From Pseudomonas sp. MUP55 (GTDB lineage Bacteria; Pseudomonadota; Gammaproteobacteria; Pseudomonadales; Pseudomonadaceae): 64,000 nt of DNA. The translations under genes and the position numbers were made by a program. How positions within the stretch are numbered: the first letter of the stretch is position 1; the number at the start of each line of letters is the position of its first letter. Shown here piece after piece: positions 50,254-59,572 of the stretch. Location of the stretch: the NCBI RefSeq assembly GCF_034043515.1, contig NZ_CP138214.1, positions 3,038,001 through 3,102,000 on the forward strand, read 5' to 3'. The notes beneath the pieces were generated by a model. It searched no databases. It was given only the letters and a program-made list of their open reading frames with translations, and was not told the origin of the DNA.

Positions 50254-51339
50254 TCAGGGTTTTGCTCGGCCTTTGAGCATGCCGTGATTGACCAGCAAGG
50301 TGCGCATGGCGTTGCGCGTAATGCCCAGCAGGTCTGCAGTGCGCAGCTGGTTGAAGCCGCAATAGGAAAAAGCCTCACGAACGATCAAGTCCTCAATATC
50401 GTGCAAGAGCGAATCACCGGGGGCATCAAAGAGCCGCAATAACTGTTCACGCACCACTTCCTGAGGGAGCTTTTGTACCGCACCACTGGTTCCGCTTTGC
50501 AATGCACTGAGGCCTGCAGAGAACTTCAAATGCTCGGGGCGGATGGGTTTGTTGCCGGCCACCAGCAAAGCCAAATGCACAACATTTTCGAGCTCTCGGA
50601 TATTCCCCGGCCAGGGATAATCAAGCAGCGCCTGAGTGGCCGACTCCGAAAGCATAGGCTCATTGATTTTAAGGCGCGCACTGTAGAGTTTCCTGAAGTG
50701 TTCCACCAACGGCAGAATGTCCAAGGGACGTGCCCTTAACGGCAGAACTTCCACTTGCGCGACGTTTATTCGATAGAACAGATCGAGCCGGAAATTACCG
50801 GCTTCAATGGCCTGTTCCAAATTGACGTTGGTCGCCGTCACCAATCGGATATTGATCTTGATCGGTTTGCGCGAGCCGACCCGAACCACCTCCTGTTCCT
50901 GTAAAACACGCAGCAATTTAACTTGCAAAGGCAGCGGCAGATCACCAATCTCATCGAGAAACAGCGTCCCCCCATCTGCCTCCTCGAACCAGCCAGCTCG
51001 TCGACCGACAGCGCCTGAGAAGGAACCGGCCTCGTGGCCAAAAAACTCGCTTTCAGCCAGGGTCTCACTGATCGCACCGCAATTGACCGCAATAAAAGCG
51101 CCAGTGCGGCCACTGCTCGAATGGATGTAGCGAGCCACCAACTCCTTACCGGTGCCTGTCTCTCCATTGATCAGCACTGGAGCGTCACTGGGCGCCACCC
51201 GCTGCAGATACTCCAGCAACTGCCGAGACCGGGGGTCGGCAAATACCAGCGCTTTGGCTCGGATTGAAAGAGGATCTTTATCGCCCTGGGGCAATGTCAA
51301 AATCGGGCTGGGGTGTCCGCGCGGGATGTTCATAGACAA
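50254..51339 (-). CDS. Sigma-54-dependent activator, SfnR-like
   Basis: 361 residues. No receiver or ligand domain before the AAA+ domain, as in SfnR, so regulation is probably by its own expression. Walker A GETGTGKE (59-66), sigma-54 contact loop GSFSGA (105-110, variant of GAFTGA), Walker B LFLDE (126-130), [13 protein letters not shown], and a C-terminal Fis-type HTH (about 335-355). It probably activates the four sigma-54 promoters at 38472, 38698, 41167 and 41334. Converges with the monooxygenase operon. Confidence 0.88.
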   Translation of the reverse strand: MSMNIPRGHPSPILTLPQGDKDPLSIRAKALVFADPRSRQLLEYLQRVAPSDAPVLINGETGTGKELVARYIHSSSGRTGAFIAVNCGAISETLAESEFFGHEAGSFSGAVGRRAGWFEEADGGTLFLDEIGDLPLPLQVKLLRVLQEQEVVRVGSRKPIKINIRLVTATNVNLEQAIEAGNFRLDLFYRINVAQVEVLPLRARPLDILPLVEHFRKLYSARLKINEPMLSESATQALLDYPWPGNIRELENVVHLALLVAGNKPIRPEHLKFSAGLSALQSGTSGAVQKLPQEVVREQLLRLFDAPGDSLLHDIEDLIVREAFSYCGFNQLRTADLLGITRNAMRTLLVNHGMLKGRAKP

Positions 51340-51647
51340 TTTCCAATGGCGGCCATGAAGGAATTAGCCGCACTTTACTGCTCGCGCCATATAACAAGAA
51401 ATATTAAAAAAACATGAGGATATAACCTCGCGACAAGAACAGTTTAGAGCATGCCCTGCGCTGCCGCACATCCTCAAACGCATAGTCAACACAACGCCCT
51501 CCCATCAGCAGGCTGACCCAATCGAGCAGTACCGCCCATCAAGCCGTTTGTTAAAGCGAGAGGTTGCGCCTAATATCGCAAGTCCGAACTTGCATAACGA
51601 CTGTCAAGGCTTGCTCATTACCCAGCCCGCATATTCGAAGGAGTGGC

Positions 51648-52382
51648 ATGCAGATGAAAGAATCCAAAGAAGTGTACGAACGCATCAGTGAACAGTTCGA
51701 GGATTTCACCACCAGGGCCTCTCAACGCAAGGTGGAGGTCGACACCTTCCGTAGCATGGTCGGTAATGTCGAGGGCCTGCGTATCCTGGACCTGGCCTGT
51801 GGGCATGGTTTCTTCAGTCGCCAGTTGAAGGACTGGGGCGCGGCCAAGGTGCATGGCGTGGATATTTCCGAAAACATGATCTACCAGGCACGGCAAGCCA
51901 ACGACGGTATCGCCTACGAAGTACGGGACGTGGCGAAGATGGGCCGTATCGGTGCCTACGACATGGTGACCGCGGCCTGGCTGTTCAACTATGCCAGCAG
52001 TGTCGACGAACTGAGCAAGATGTTTCAGTCGGCGGCCGACAACCTGAAGCCCGGTGGTCAATTGGTGGCCTATACCGCCAACCCGTCGTTCGAACTGCAA
52101 AAAGGCAATTTCACTCGCTATGGGATTGAGGTGTTCGATGAAACCCCGGTCGCCGGCGGGTTTCGCTGCAACGCGCAGTTCATGTCATCGCCCCCCGCGC
52201 CGTTTACCTACTATCGCTGGGAGCAAGGCGTGTACGAAGAAGCCGCACGGGTCGCCGGTTTCAACCAGCTCACCTGGGTCGCCCCGCTGATCAGTGAACA
52301 CAGCCGCACCACCATGGGTGCGGGGTACTGGCAACTGTTCGAGCGTAACAGCCTGCAGATCGGTTTGACCTGCCGCAAATAA
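51648..52382 (+). CDS. SAM-dependent methyltransferase, ToxA-like
   Basis: 244 residues. Class I methyltransferase with motif I ILDLACGHGFFS (46-57) and an acidic motif II near GVDIS. Its start (KESKEVYERISEQFEDFTTRAS) and length resemble ToxA, which N-methylates the azapteridine in toxoflavin synthesis, as far as I recall it. It faces the rest of the cluster (convergent), so it has its own promoter in 51340-51647. AAGGAG lies 4 bases before ATG 51648; ATG 51654 is an alternative with better spacing. Confidence 0.82.
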   Translation: MQMKESKEVYERISEQFEDFTTRASQRKVEVDTFRSMVGNVEGLRILDLACGHGFFSRQLKDWGAAKVHGVDISENMIYQARQANDGIAYEVRDVAKMGRIGAYDMVTAAWLFNYASSVDELSKMFQSAADNLKPGGQLVAYTANPSFELQKGNFTRYGIEVFDETPVAGGFRCNAQFMSSPPAPFTYYRWEQGVYEEAARVAGFNQLTWVAPLISEHSRTTMGAGYWQLFERNSLQIGLTCRK

Positions 52383-52389
52383 TCGCGCA

Positions 52390-52421
52390 GTGATCGTTTC
52401 CACCCGCGTGGGAACGATCAC
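52390..52421. terminator. Hairpin terminator between convergent cluster genes
   Basis: GTGATCGTT / AACGATCAC, extended inwards by CCAC/GTGG, between the ToxA-like gene and the ribD-like stop, which it overlaps. Related to the palindrome family at 15637-15773. Confidence 0.6.
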
Positions 52422-53521
52422 GCCAGGGCGCTGACCGGCCGCAATCGCACCCGGATGTCCTCCCCCACCAGGCATTGCTCGATGATCGACAACTGTTGCG
52501 CCTGCCCCAGATCGGTCAAGCCATCCAGTGCCAGCAACGGCCGTGCATCACTGCCCAGGAACATCGGGGCGATGTAGACCAGCCACTCATCCACCAGGCC
52601 TGCCGCCGCAAAGGCGCCACACAATACCGGGCCGGCCTCGACCTGGACCTCGTTGCACCCCTGCTCAGCCAGGACCGTCATGACCTGGCGCAGATCAAGC
52701 CCTTCGCCGTCCAGCCCGACCTGCCGGTAACGCACACCCGTAGGTGGCGGGTGCAAAGGCTGTGCGCCGGGCCCATGAAACACCAGGGTCGGTGCCGCGC
52801 CATCCAGCACATGGGCATTGGCGTCGCCCTTGAGGTGCTGGTCGAGAACCACCCGCAGCGGCGCGCAAAACGCCGTGTGTGGGTCGGGCAGGCGCACCGT
52901 CAGGCGCGGGTTGTCTGCCAGCAGCGTGCCGCTGCCGGTGAGCACGGCGCAGGCCCGGGCGCGCCACACTTGCACATCGTCCCGGGCCTCGGGCGAGGTG
53001 ATCCATTTGGAGTGCCCGTTGCCCAGGGCCGTGCGACCGTCCAGGCTCATGGCCAGTTTGATCCGCAACCACGGCCGCTTGCGCTCGGTACGCGAGAAAA
53101 ATCCCTGGTTCAACTCACGCGCCTCCGGGCACGGCAGGTGTTGAACCTGCACCCCTGCCGCCTCAAGCCGCTCAACACCCTGATGCTCATGCTGCGAGCG
53201 GTCGACGCTGGCGATCACCACCCGCGCCACGCCGGCCTTGATCAACGCGTCGGCACAGGGCGGCGTGCGCCCATGAGCGCCGCACGGCTCCAGGGTGACA
53301 TAGGCGGTGGCGCCCCGTGCATCGACGCCCGCCTCGCGCAAGGCGTTGACTTCGGCGTGAGCCTGCCCCGCCCACTCGTGCCAGCCCTGGCCAAGCAGCA
53401 GGTCGCCCTTGGCGATCACGCAACCGACCCGGGGATTGGGCGCCGTGGTAAAGGCGCCCCGGTCAGCCAGTTTCAGGGCGAGCCGCATGAAGTGCATGTC
53501 GCGCGCCAGCGCCAGGCTCAT
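52418..53521 (-). CDS. RibD-like deaminase/reductase (ToxE-type)
   Basis: 367 residues. N-terminal pyrimidine deaminase with zinc motif HAE (His55) and PCGAHGRTPPC (Cys80, Cys89), then a reductase domain (about 148-360; IKLAMSLDGRTA, GSGTLLADNPRLT). In riboflavin synthesis this pair deaminates and reduces the GTP cyclohydrolase II product; in toxoflavin clusters a dedicated copy supplies the pathway. ATG overlaps the upstream gene's stop (ATGA). Last gene of the seven-gene minus-strand operon. Confidence 0.9.
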   Translation of the reverse strand: MSLALARDMHFMRLALKLADRGAFTTAPNPRVGCVIAKGDLLLGQGWHEWAGQAHAEVNALREAGVDARGATAYVTLEPCGAHGRTPPCADALIKAGVARVVIASVDRSQHEHQGVERLEAAGVQVQHLPCPEARELNQGFFSRTERKRPWLRIKLAMSLDGRTALGNGHSKWITSPEARDDVQVWRARACAVLTGSGTLLADNPRLTVRLPDPHTAFCAPLRVVLDQHLKGDANAHVLDGAAPTLVFHGPGAQPLHPPPTGVRYRQVGLDGEGLDLRQVMTVLAEQGCNEVQVEAGPVLCGAFAAAGLVDEWLVYIAPMFLGSDARPLLALDGLTDLGQAQQLSIIEQCLVGEDIRVRLRPVSALA

Positions 53522-54174
53522 GTGCGAACCAGCGCCAACAGGTACACCGCCTCACCGTGCTGACGCTCGATCACCACCAGGTCCTGCCAGGTGAAACCAA
53601 ACGCTTGCAGGGTGTCGCGCACACCCTGTTCGGTGAAGAAATAACCTTGACGCTGGTTATCCATCTCGCGCCAGCCCGGCTCCGGGTTGCTCGCGTCGAC
53701 ACCGAAGACATTGAGCCCGATCAGCGCGCCAGGGCGCGCGTACTGGCGGATATTGGCCAGGTAACGGCTCCACTCATCCGGATGCTGGTGATGGAAGCAG
53801 CCATTGTCGAGTACGCCGTCAAACACCTCCCCTGCCGGTGGCTGCCAATCCTGCAGGGCGCTGCACACCAGGCTGAGACGCTCGCCCCAGCGTTTGCGCA
53901 GTAGCGGCCAGCTGGAATTCTCGACGATGTCCAGGCCGGTCACCCGGTGCCCTGCCAGGATAAACTCCGAGGCATCTCGTGCGCGGCCAACGCCCACGTC
54001 GAGGATGTGCTGGTCCGGCGTCGGCCCCAGTGCCTCGAGGAAAACCCGGGCGGCCTTGGCCATGCCGATGTCCCACGACCACTCATCTTCACCATGGCTG
54101 TAGCGGTGGACAAATGAGGTGTCGAGCGCCCGGCGGTACGTCGATACATCCATGAATTGCGCTTGCTTGCTCAT
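53518..54174 (-). CDS. SAM-dependent methyltransferase, second of the cluster
   Basis: 218 residues. Motif I ILDVGVGRARDA (57-68), GLDIVE as motif II. Different from the ToxA-like enzyme; the NGCFHHQHPDEWSRYL region resembles thiopurine- or small-molecule methyltransferases. ATG 54174 has AAGGA 9 bases upstream; TTG 54195 would overlap the WD40 gene. It may add a second methyl to the azapteridine or triazine nucleus. Confidence 0.8.
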   Translation of the reverse strand: MSKQAQFMDVSTYRRALDTSFVHRYSHGEDEWSWDIGMAKAARVFLEALGPTPDQHILDVGVGRARDASEFILAGHRVTGLDIVENSSWPLLRKRWGERLSLVCSALQDWQPPAGEVFDGVLDNGCFHHQHPDEWSRYLANIRQYARPGALIGLNVFGVDASNPEPGWREMDNQRQGYFFTEQGVRDTLQAFGFTWQDLVVIERQHGEAVYLLALVRT

Positions 54175-54191
54175 ATCAGACAGTCCTTGGG

Positions 54192-55880
54192 TCAAGAGGC
54201 GCGACGGGTGGCGATCCCATAGATCTGGCCATCGTAGGAACTGGCCAGGAAATCATCGCTGGCCGTGCTGTGGGTGATGCAGGAGATGCCACTGGCCGTG
54301 GGACGCTGTACTTGCTGCCAGGAACGGCTGGGCAAGTCGAACAGCGCGATGGTGCCGCTGTAGTTCGCAGTGGCAATCACTTCCCCGTCGGCCGAGGCAC
54401 AAATGCACTTGATGGAATTGCGGTGCGGCGTGTCATAGACCTCGTCACCGGACGCCAGCCACAGGCGCAGCTTCAGGTCGCGGCCAATGCTGGCGAAACC
54501 GCCGTCGACCCGGCAGCAACCGTTGGAGATACGCGTGTGGGCATTTTCGATATGCCGTGCGCAACTGAAGTCGCTGATGGTGTGAAGGGCCGCGGCGGCC
54601 GAGGCGCATACGCTGAACAGGTGATGCTCGTTGGCCGCCACGCCTTTGATCGCGTTGTCGTGCATCGGGATCGACGCCACCAGCTCCAGGCTGTTATCGC
54701 CAGCGATGATAAACACCAGGCCTTCGCCGGTGTAGGTTCCGATCAGTGCATGAAGTTGGCCATTGCGCTGGAACGTCGTGCCGCAATTGAGCGGCGAGCG
54801 ATGTTGATACAACAGGCGCCCGCTAAGGGCATCGAACACCTGGCCCATCTGCCCGCCGGTCAGCAGCAGCGGGCCGAACGGCAGCAGGAAGTTGCACAGG
54901 CTGCCGACACCGCTCACGGGCTGGTTATCGCGAAACAGCAGGCCCGCGTCACCGATGCTGTATTGCCCGCCGTCAGTGGTCACCACGGCGTTGATGCTCA
55001 CCGCCGGCTGGATGCCGTCCACCGCCCACTGATCGTTTTCATAATCCCAGGTGGCGTAGCGCGAGCCGAAGGTGGCGAACACCAAGGCATCACTGCCGAC
55101 GAACGCACAGCTGCGTGGCCAGACGATGCTCGGCAGATTGGTGCTGCGCAAACGCTCCAGCTGAGCGCCATCGAAGCGCCAGAGGATCGCCAGACGGTCA
55201 TAACTCAAGGTTACCAGCAGCTGTTTTTCATCATTCCAGACGATGCGCTTGATCCCGGCATCGTGGGCAGGAATGGAGCGGATATCGCCCCCATGGATAA
55301 TCGAGATGCGCCCCTCGTCGTCACCGGCAAACACCACGCCGGCACGGGTAATGGCAACGGTATCGGTCTCGACGCCGCCGATGTCGACTTCATCGCATTG
55401 CTCGAAGGTGCTGGTGTCCCACTGGCGCACCGTGCCGTCGTCGCTGCTGGAAATCAGGCGCTTGCCATCCGGCGACCAGACCACGGAAATCACGTCGGCC
55501 TGATGCCCGCAGCAGGTGCCCTTGAGGTTGCCGTCGAGGTCGAAGAGGCGCAGTTGGTGATCGCGCGAGCAGGTCGCGATTGACGTACCGTCCGGTGAGA
55601 ACACCGCCATTTCCACGTCGTCGTCATGCCCCGACAGCACGGCTTTGAGGCGCATGCTCGGCACTTCCCAAACGCGCGCGGTGTAGTCACTGCTGGCACT
55701 CACCAGGTACTTTCCATCGGCGCTGAACGCGCACTGGTTGGCTAAGTGGTCATGGCTGACACGGTGGATCGAATGCCCGGTATGGGCATTCCACAAAATG
55801 ACTTGGTTGTCGTAACCAGCGGTGGCGATGAACTCACCAGCATGGGCGGCGACGCCGCTGATAGGGCCTATGTGTCTCAT
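54192..55880 (-). CDS. WD40-repeat protein, ToxC-like
   Basis: 562 residues, beta-propeller throughout. WD-type blade ends are visible: VILWNAHTG, ARVWEVPSM, LRLFDLDGN, VRQWDTST, and LRLWLASGD in the C-terminal half. Two propellers are likely from the length. The toxoflavin operon of Burkholderia glumae has a WD-repeat protein (ToxC) of unknown chemistry; this is its likely counterpart. AAGGA precedes ATG 55880. A scaffold role is plausible. Confidence 0.85.
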   Translation of the reverse strand: MRHIGPISGVAAHAGEFIATAGYDNQVILWNAHTGHSIHRVSHDHLANQCAFSADGKYLVSASSDYTARVWEVPSMRLKAVLSGHDDDVEMAVFSPDGTSIATCSRDHQLRLFDLDGNLKGTCCGHQADVISVVWSPDGKRLISSSDDGTVRQWDTSTFEQCDEVDIGGVETDTVAITRAGVVFAGDDEGRISIIHGGDIRSIPAHDAGIKRIVWNDEKQLLVTLSYDRLAILWRFDGAQLERLRSTNLPSIVWPRSCAFVGSDALVFATFGSRYATWDYENDQWAVDGIQPAVSINAVVTTDGGQYSIGDAGLLFRDNQPVSGVGSLCNFLLPFGPLLLTGGQMGQVFDALSGRLLYQHRSPLNCGTTFQRNGQLHALIGTYTGEGLVFIIAGDNSLELVASIPMHDNAIKGVAANEHHLFSVCASAAAALHTISDFSCARHIENAHTRISNGCCRVDGGFASIGRDLKLRLWLASGDEVYDTPHRNSIKCICASADGEVIATANYSGTIALFDLPSRSWQQVQRPTASGISCITHSTASDDFLASSYDGQIYGIATRRAS

Positions 55881-55908
55881 CGAAAAGTCCTTTTCCTGAG
55901 GAATGAAA

Positions 55909-56505
55909 TCAAAGCTTGATGGTGTGGCTCGACTTACTGACTTTTGATCGCAGGTAGTTGTGGTTCTGCTTGGTCAGGAACACCCCGGTCGGCACTGAGC
56001 TGACCACGTCGATCCCGCCGTCGCGCAGTTGCTTGACCTTGTCCGGGTTGTTGGTCAGGAGCCGGCAGCGATGTACATCCAGGGCACGCAGCATGGCGAC
56101 CGCCGGGGCGAAACTGCGCGAGTCTTCCGGGTGGTTGAGCTTCAGGTTGGCCTCATAGGTGTCCATACCGGCGTCTTGCAGCAGGTAGGTTTCAAACTTC
56201 GAATACAGGCCTATACCGCGACCCTCCTGGCGCAGGTAGATCAGGTAGCCGCCTTCGGCATCAAGCGCTTTCAAGGCTTCCTGTAACTGCGGGCCGCAAT
56301 CGCAGCGCTGGGAACCGAATACATCACCGGTAATGCATTCGGAATGCACGCGCACCAGGGGCACATCGGCATCGGGCTCACCGGCCTTGACGGCAAAGTG
56401 TTCATTGTTCTTGTCAAAGCCCTTGAACCCGAAGAAGTGGGCGTTGACGGAGCCGCCGAGAATGGAGATGGGAACTTGCGTATGGAGCGTTACTGGAGTG
56501 TCCAT
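55909..56505 (-). CDS. GTP cyclohydrolase II, pathway-dedicated (ToxB-like)
   Basis: 198 residues, RibA fold only (no DHBP synthase domain). Opens GTP to the diaminopyrimidine precursor, releasing formate and pyrophosphate. Zinc Cys57, Cys68, Cys70 (CITGDVFGSQRCDC) and RQEGRGIGL (92-100), LLTNNPDKV are all present. Secondary copies of ribA next to ribD mark deazaflavin or azapteridine clusters. ATG 56505 has GAGG 7 bases upstream. Confidence 0.93.
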   Translation of the reverse strand: MDTPVTLHTQVPISILGGSVNAHFFGFKGFDKNNEHFAVKAGEPDADVPLVRVHSECITGDVFGSQRCDCGPQLQEALKALDAEGGYLIYLRQEGRGIGLYSKFETYLLQDAGMDTYEANLKLNHPEDSRSFAPAVAMLRALDVHRCRLLTNNPDKVKQLRDGGIDVVSSVPTGVFLTKQNHNYLRSKVSKSSHTIKL

Positions 56506-56515
56506 GAGTAAGCCT

Positions 56516-57547
56516 CTATGCGGATGGGACGTTCTGGTCAACGTTGTTTTCTACCAAACGGAATCCCATGACATAGATGGGTCTTGGATAACGTCCATGT
56601 CGGCGCTGGTTGCGCGCAAGATCCCTGAAGCGGGTGAAACTGCCTCCACGGGCTACCCGGTGCCGACCGACATCCAGCACCAGGTCATCGTTGATCTCAG
56701 GCCCGCCCGGATAGGCCCGATAATCGTCGGCAACGTACTCTTCCACGTTGCCGGCCATGTCCAGCGCGCCAAACATCGAGGCGCCTTCGAGGAACACCCC
56801 GACGGGTGTCGACGTGAGCAACCCCAACTCGATGGTGTTGGCGTACTCGACATTGAAGGTTTCGCCCCAGGGAAACTGGGAGCGCTGCGGCCCTGCCGCG
56901 GCGTATTCCCACTGCGCTTCGCTGGGCAGTGCGAAGGCGCGCCCGGTGCGCCGGCTCAGCCATTGGGCATAGGCGTCGGCATCGACGTCACTGACGCTGT
57001 ACACCGGATGGTTGGCCTGGTGCTGGGGAAAGCGCCCAAAGGCCCAGCCGGTAGGCAAGAACGGATAACCGGTATCCAGCAGGAAAGCGCGGTATTCGCT
57101 ATTGGTCACCGGGTAGCGACCGATGCGAAAGCTCGCCAGGCTGACCCGATGGTTGGGGGTTTCCTTCTCGATCCAACTGCGGTCCAGGCCCAGCCCGGCG
57201 TAGGCGGTCATGACCGCGTCGACGCGCTGCGGCTCCAGGCCGATCTCGACCCGGGCAGCGGGAACGTCGCACATGGCCGGGCTGAACACGTCGATACGCG
57301 GGTCGCCCTTGCAACCCAGCACTTCCCCGGCGGCGATACGCCGCACCAGGGGTTCGGCAAGCGACTCGACCATCCGCAGCAGCTGCTCGATAGGCGCGCT
57401 CATCAACTGTCCGGTGGCGTCGGCGATTTGCCGGGTCAGTTCATATTCGACGTAAGCCTGCGGGTAGCCCATCAACACCCGATCAGACACGTTCTTTGGC
57501 AAAGGGCTCGGTAGCGTCGGCCAATGCCAACCGTAATGACTCGTCAT
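56516..57547 (-). CDS. SUMF1/formylglycine-generating-enzyme-like protein, ToxD-like
   Basis: 343 residues. N-terminal helical part (1-110), then a formylglycine-generating-enzyme-like domain (about 130-340): SFRIGRYPVTNSEYRAFL, LPSEAQWEYAAAG, FGALDMAGNVEEYVAD, RGGSFTRF. Family members use O2 on Cys or in EgtB/OvoA-type C-S bond formation. In toxoflavin clusters ToxD belongs to this class and has been proposed to act in triazine ring building. ATG 57547 follows AAGGTG. The catalytic Cys pair of true FGE is not obvious. Confidence 0.85.
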   Translation of the reverse strand: MTSHYGWHWPTLPSPLPKNVSDRVLMGYPQAYVEYELTRQIADATGQLMSAPIEQLLRMVESLAEPLVRRIAAGEVLGCKGDPRIDVFSPAMCDVPAARVEIGLEPQRVDAVMTAYAGLGLDRSWIEKETPNHRVSLASFRIGRYPVTNSEYRAFLLDTGYPFLPTGWAFGRFPQHQANHPVYSVSDVDADAYAQWLSRRTGRAFALPSEAQWEYAAAGPQRSQFPWGETFNVEYANTIELGLLTSTPVGVFLEGASMFGALDMAGNVEEYVADDYRAYPGGPEINDDLVLDVGRHRVARGGSFTRFRDLARNQRRHGRYPRPIYVMGFRLVENNVDQNVPSA

Positions 57548-57623
57548 AGGTACACCTTTTTTCCGAGCGAACACGTCCACGACCGAGCGCGAAACCGCTC
57601 GGCGTGTGTGGGTCAGTCAGGTA

Positions 57624-58517
57624 TCAGAGTCGGTCGAGCAGCAACCGTCGATTGGTCTCGATCATCTCGACTTCGGTGGAATACACCTCAACCACCAAGC
57701 CATCGGGGTCTTCGAAATACACCGCCGTGCGAACGTTGTCCGGGCCGCGGTGATAACCCGGCGCAGGGCCATTGCCCTTGACCAGGGTGATGTTGTCGTC
57801 GGCAGCCACTTTGTCGGCGATGCGCTTGACGTCCTCCGGCAGCGCACGAATGCCGATGTGGTAGCCCGGCGGGTAGACAAAGTCGGGATTGTGTTCGATG
57901 AAGAAGTCGAACCCGTTCAACTCCATCACCACTTTGCGCGGCCCCAGGTTGTAGCAATAGTGGGCGCCGAAGATGTCGCGATAGAACGCCTGGGAGGCTT
58001 CCAGGTTACGGGTGAGGATGTTGATATGGGTGAGTTGCGGGCGCTGGGATTCCAGCGCGGCAGCCTCGATGGATACACCTTCCAGGGAGCGCCACATTTT
58101 GATCGCGGCGGCGAATTTGGAAAAACCGGCCAGCCAGTTTTTCACCGTGTCCGGGGACACGCCTGCGTCAGTGATCGCCAGGCCGTGGGGGTAAATGAAA
58201 CAGGCGGCGTGTTGCAGCAATGTCGCGCTCAGCGGATCGCCGGCAGCTTGCCCGGCGCGGCCTTCGGTAAGGCGCACGACGCAGACGGCCTTGTTGTGAT
58301 AACCATCGGCCAATTGCGCGAGCCGAGTATTGAGGGTGTCGAGGCTGTCTGCCGCCGACACCAGCAGGATAAATCCATCGGCCTGCGGTAACTGCGCGCC
58401 CTCCACGGCCGCGCACATTTCAAAACCGGCCGCTTTCGCGCAGGTGTTCAACGGTTCGAGAAACCCGCTCAGACGGGTCGCCGTGTTGGGGCTGTACAAG
58501 GTAATAAAGCGCAGCAT
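57624..58517 (-). CDS. Fusion of unknown N-terminal domain and VOC (glyoxalase-like) domain
   Basis: 297 residues. C-terminal vicinal-oxygen-chelate domain (about 160-285): LTHINILTRNLEASQAFYRDIFG, YHIGIRA, YFEDPDGLVVEVYS, with His and Glu positions suited to a metal. The first 150 residues form a separate domain (FILLVSAADSLDTL, GYHNKAVCVVRLTEG) I do not recognise. Toxoflavin lyase (TflA) is a VOC enzyme, so this protein may open or contract the azapteridine, or protect the producer. Not part of the core toxABCDE set as I know it. Confidence 0.8.
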   Translation of the reverse strand: MLRFITLYSPNTATRLSGFLEPLNTCAKAAGFEMCAAVEGAQLPQADGFILLVSAADSLDTLNTRLAQLADGYHNKAVCVVRLTEGRAGQAAGDPLSATLLQHAACFIYPHGLAITDAGVSPDTVKNWLAGFSKFAAAIKMWRSLEGVSIEAAALESQRPQLTHINILTRNLEASQAFYRDIFGAHYCYNLGPRKVVMELNGFDFFIEHNPDFVYPPGYHIGIRALPEDVKRIADKVAADDNITLVKGNGPAPGYHRGPDNVRTAVYFEDPDGLVVEVYSTEVEMIETNRRLLLDRL

Positions 58518-59572
58518 CAGGCAACCCTCCCCTCGGTACGGCGACCCACCAACAGGCTGTAGCGCCCGATAGGCTCCTGAAACACCTCAAAGCCCTGGGA
58601 GACCATCTGCTCGGCAATCCATCGGGTGGGATGCAATTCGCCGTGCACCGTGTTGACCATCATGTGCAGGGAGAAATCCGCCGACAGCGCCGGATGAATT
58701 TCGTCGTCTTCCAAGGTCATGCTCAGCACCAGCAGCGAACCGCCGTCGTTGACCAACTGTGCAGCCGAGCGGATCAGCGTGCTGGTTTCTTCGCGGTTAA
58801 AATAATGCAGGCAGTCATTGACCATGATTACGTCGGCGCTTTCACCTTCGTAACGGGCCAGGTCCAGCAGGTTACGTTCCTTGAACGTCAGTTTCCCCGC
58901 CAACTGGTACTTCTCGATGGTGCTTTCGGCAGACTGGCGCGTAGCGGCCAGGTCCCAGATTTCGCCCTGGACCTGGGGGTGGCGCCGAGCGATTTCAGCG
59001 ATGTAGGTGCCGTGGCCACCGGCCAGGTCGATGACCTTGCTGGCCGTATCGAACACTGGCAATTGCTTGAGCACATCGACCATGGGCTGACTGAAGCGCA
59101 CCATCGCATCGTTGAAGGCATCACGCGCAGCAATGTCGTGCTTGAAGCGGTTCTCTTGCTGGAAATCCATGGACTCGGCGCTGCTCAGGATTTCCCCGAG
59201 GCGCGGCCAGTTCTGCCACTGCAAGCGCTGGTGAGCAATGATCGGGCCGATGAACTCGGCGCTGCGGCTGACCAGGAAACGCTCGGCCAAAGGCAGGTTG
59301 GTATAGGTGTCGGCGGATTTTTTCAACAGGCCCAGGGCAACCAGGCCATTGAGAAAGATCTTGGCCTTGTTGGGCACCCAGCCCAATTGCTGGCTGATTG
59401 CGTCGGCGGTAGCCGGGCGGGTGGTTTGATCGAAGAGGTGCTGCGCTACAGCAAAGTGAAGGATGGCGGATTGTCGATACTGGTCGGAGAGTTTCACCAG
59501 GTCGACCACGCTGGACAGAGCGGTTACTTCATCAGCGTGCTCATAGATGGTCGTAGGCTTTTGCGCATTCAT
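58517..59572 (-). CDS. Methyltransferase with dimerisation domain, third of the cluster
   Basis: 351 residues. N-terminal winged-helix dimerisation domain (about 25-105), then an O-methyltransferase-type SAM domain (VIDLAGGHGTYIAEIA about 183-198; NDCLHYFN; MTLEDDEIHP). Relatives are plant-like and polyketide O-methyltransferases and the hydroxyneurosporene methyltransferases. First gene of the minus-strand operon. It could methylate oxygen or nitrogen of the product. Confidence 0.85.
   Translation of the reverse strand: MNAQKPTTIYEHADEVTALSSVVDLVKLSDQYRQSAILHFAVAQHLFDQTTRPATADAISQQLGWVPNKAKIFLNGLVALGLLKKSADTYTNLPLAERFLVSRSAEFIGPIIAHQRLQWQNWPRLGEILSSAESMDFQQENRFKHDIAARDAFNDAMVRFSQPMVDVLKQLPVFDTASKVIDLAGGHGTYIAEIARRHPQVQGEIWDLAATRQSAESTIEKYQLAGKLTFKERNLLDLARYEGESADVIMVNDCLHYFNREETSTLIRSAAQLVNDGGSLLVLSMTLEDDEIHPALSADFSLHMMVNTVHGELHPTRWIAEQMVSQGFEVFQEPIGRYSLLVGRRTEGRVA

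Noticed and set aside
51340..51420. Sigma-54 promoter of the activator gene itself
   Set aside because: TGGCCG followed by TTGG has wrong spacing and poor -12 match; no autoregulated promoter can be claimed.
54270..55583. 437-codon open frame antisense to the WD40 gene
   Set aside because: Shadow frame; no start signal and no recognisable domain, while the minus-strand frame has clear WD repeats.
56333..57514. 393-codon open frame antisense to the SUMF1-like gene
   Set aside because: It spans two real genes on the other strand and has shadow-like composition.
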